Assembly (NCBI GenBank): GCA_958448395.1 | Contig: CAUDDP010000028.1 | Coordinates: forward strand, 1 to 24,105 | Length of the DNA stretch: 24,105 bases | Reading direction: 5' to 3' | Origin: an uncultured Oscillospiraceae bacterium | Lineage (GTDB): Bacteria; Bacillota; Clostridia; Oscillospirales; Ruminococcaceae | In this document: positions 24,023 to 24,105 of the stretch, piece by piece | Position numbering within the stretch: the stretch's first letter is position 1 | How the letters are laid out: each line of letters begins with the position of its first letter | The notes under the pieces: generated by a model | Seen by the model: only the letters and a program-made list of their open reading frames with translations | The model's database searches: none | What the model was told of the DNA's origin: nothing | Translations under genes and position numbers: made by a program

Positions 24023-24103
24023 TTACTTTCCTTTCCTCTTTCCGTCTTCCTTAATGTAAGTTCGACGAGAATGCATTCTACCGCTGCCAATCACAAACTG
24101 TGC
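24023..24103 (-). CDS. C-terminal end of an upstream gene, cut by the window edge
   Basis: An open frame of 26 codons enters from the right edge and stops at TAA 24025-24023. It ends in a basic tail (IGSGRMHSRRTYIKEDGKRKGK). The stop is 1 base from the hisI ATG and the hisI ribosome site lies in its last codons, the arrangement of coupled genes. The other two minus-strand frames here have stops. I do not recognise the sequence; it does not look like the end of HisF or HisA. The length is too small to be certain that it is coding. Confidence 0.35.
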   Translation of the reverse strand, partial: AQFVIGSGRMHSRRTYIKEDGKRKGK

Positions 24104-24105
24104 CG

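Noticed and set aside
1..24105. CRISPR arrays, insertion sequences, tRNA or rRNA genes
   Set aside because: No regularly spaced repeats, transposase or integrase motifs, cloverleaf-like stretches or rRNA-like sequence were seen on either strand.

Overview
The window looks like chromosomal DNA from a spore-forming, gut- or rumen-type clostridium close to Ruminococcus (Oscillospiraceae). The evidence is A+T-rich DNA, strong purine-rich Shine-Dalgarno sites, a secreted protein with a type I dockerin (cellulosome chemistry), a YunB-type sporulation protein, and the GatCAB amidotransferase typical of Firmicutes. I cannot name a species. I see no transposase, integrase, CRISPR array, tRNA or rRNA.

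Layout. (1) 250-4169, plus strand: a three-gene unit of an ECF-type sigma factor, a single-pass membrane protein that overlaps it and is probably its sensor/anti-sigma partner, and a secreted dockerin protein with a duplicated N-terminal module. It ends in a strong terminator. (2) 4276-9880: a tetR-family gene, divergent from a five-gene plus-strand set made of a membrane-anchored alpha/beta hydrolase, a stand-alone condensation-domain protein, an acyl carrier protein, an acyl-adenylating ligase and, after a 139-bp gap, an SCP2-fold lipid carrier. Two related 16-bp operator-like sites in inverted orientation bracket the -10 of the hydrolase promoter. This is the most interesting part of the window: it has the parts needed to activate a carboxylic acid, load it on a carrier protein and transfer it to an unknown acceptor. 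(3) 9909-15626, minus strand: uvrB-uvrA (4-bp overlap) and a RadC/JAMM protein, all linked to DNA repair by family or name. (4) 15729-16694, plus strand: an RluA-type pseudouridine synthase. (5) 16767-22734, minus strand: yunB, then ligA-gatC-gatA-gatB as a tight run with a promoter before ligA. (6) 22792-24105, minus strand: the end of an unknown gene, hisI, and a cysteine-rich protein of unknown function, closed by a terminator that almost touches the yunB start.

How the genes work together. Regions 3, 5 and 6 are mostly housekeeping: nucleotide excision repair, NAD-dependent ligation, transamidation of misacylated Glu-tRNA(Gln)/Asp-tRNA(Asn), and one histidine-biosynthesis step. Regions 1 and 2 are accessory. 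Region 1 resembles a surface-sensing sigma circuit with an exported dockerin protein as a likely output. Region 2 resembles a small, repressor-controlled acyl-transfer pathway whose product cannot be deduced from sequence. Several start codons were moved from the longest open frame because the Shine-Dalgarno site decides them: dockerin protein 2029, SCP2 protein 9428, uvrB 14698, gatB 18203, gatC 19980, yunB 22719 (TTG), cysteine-rich protein 23577, hisI 24021.
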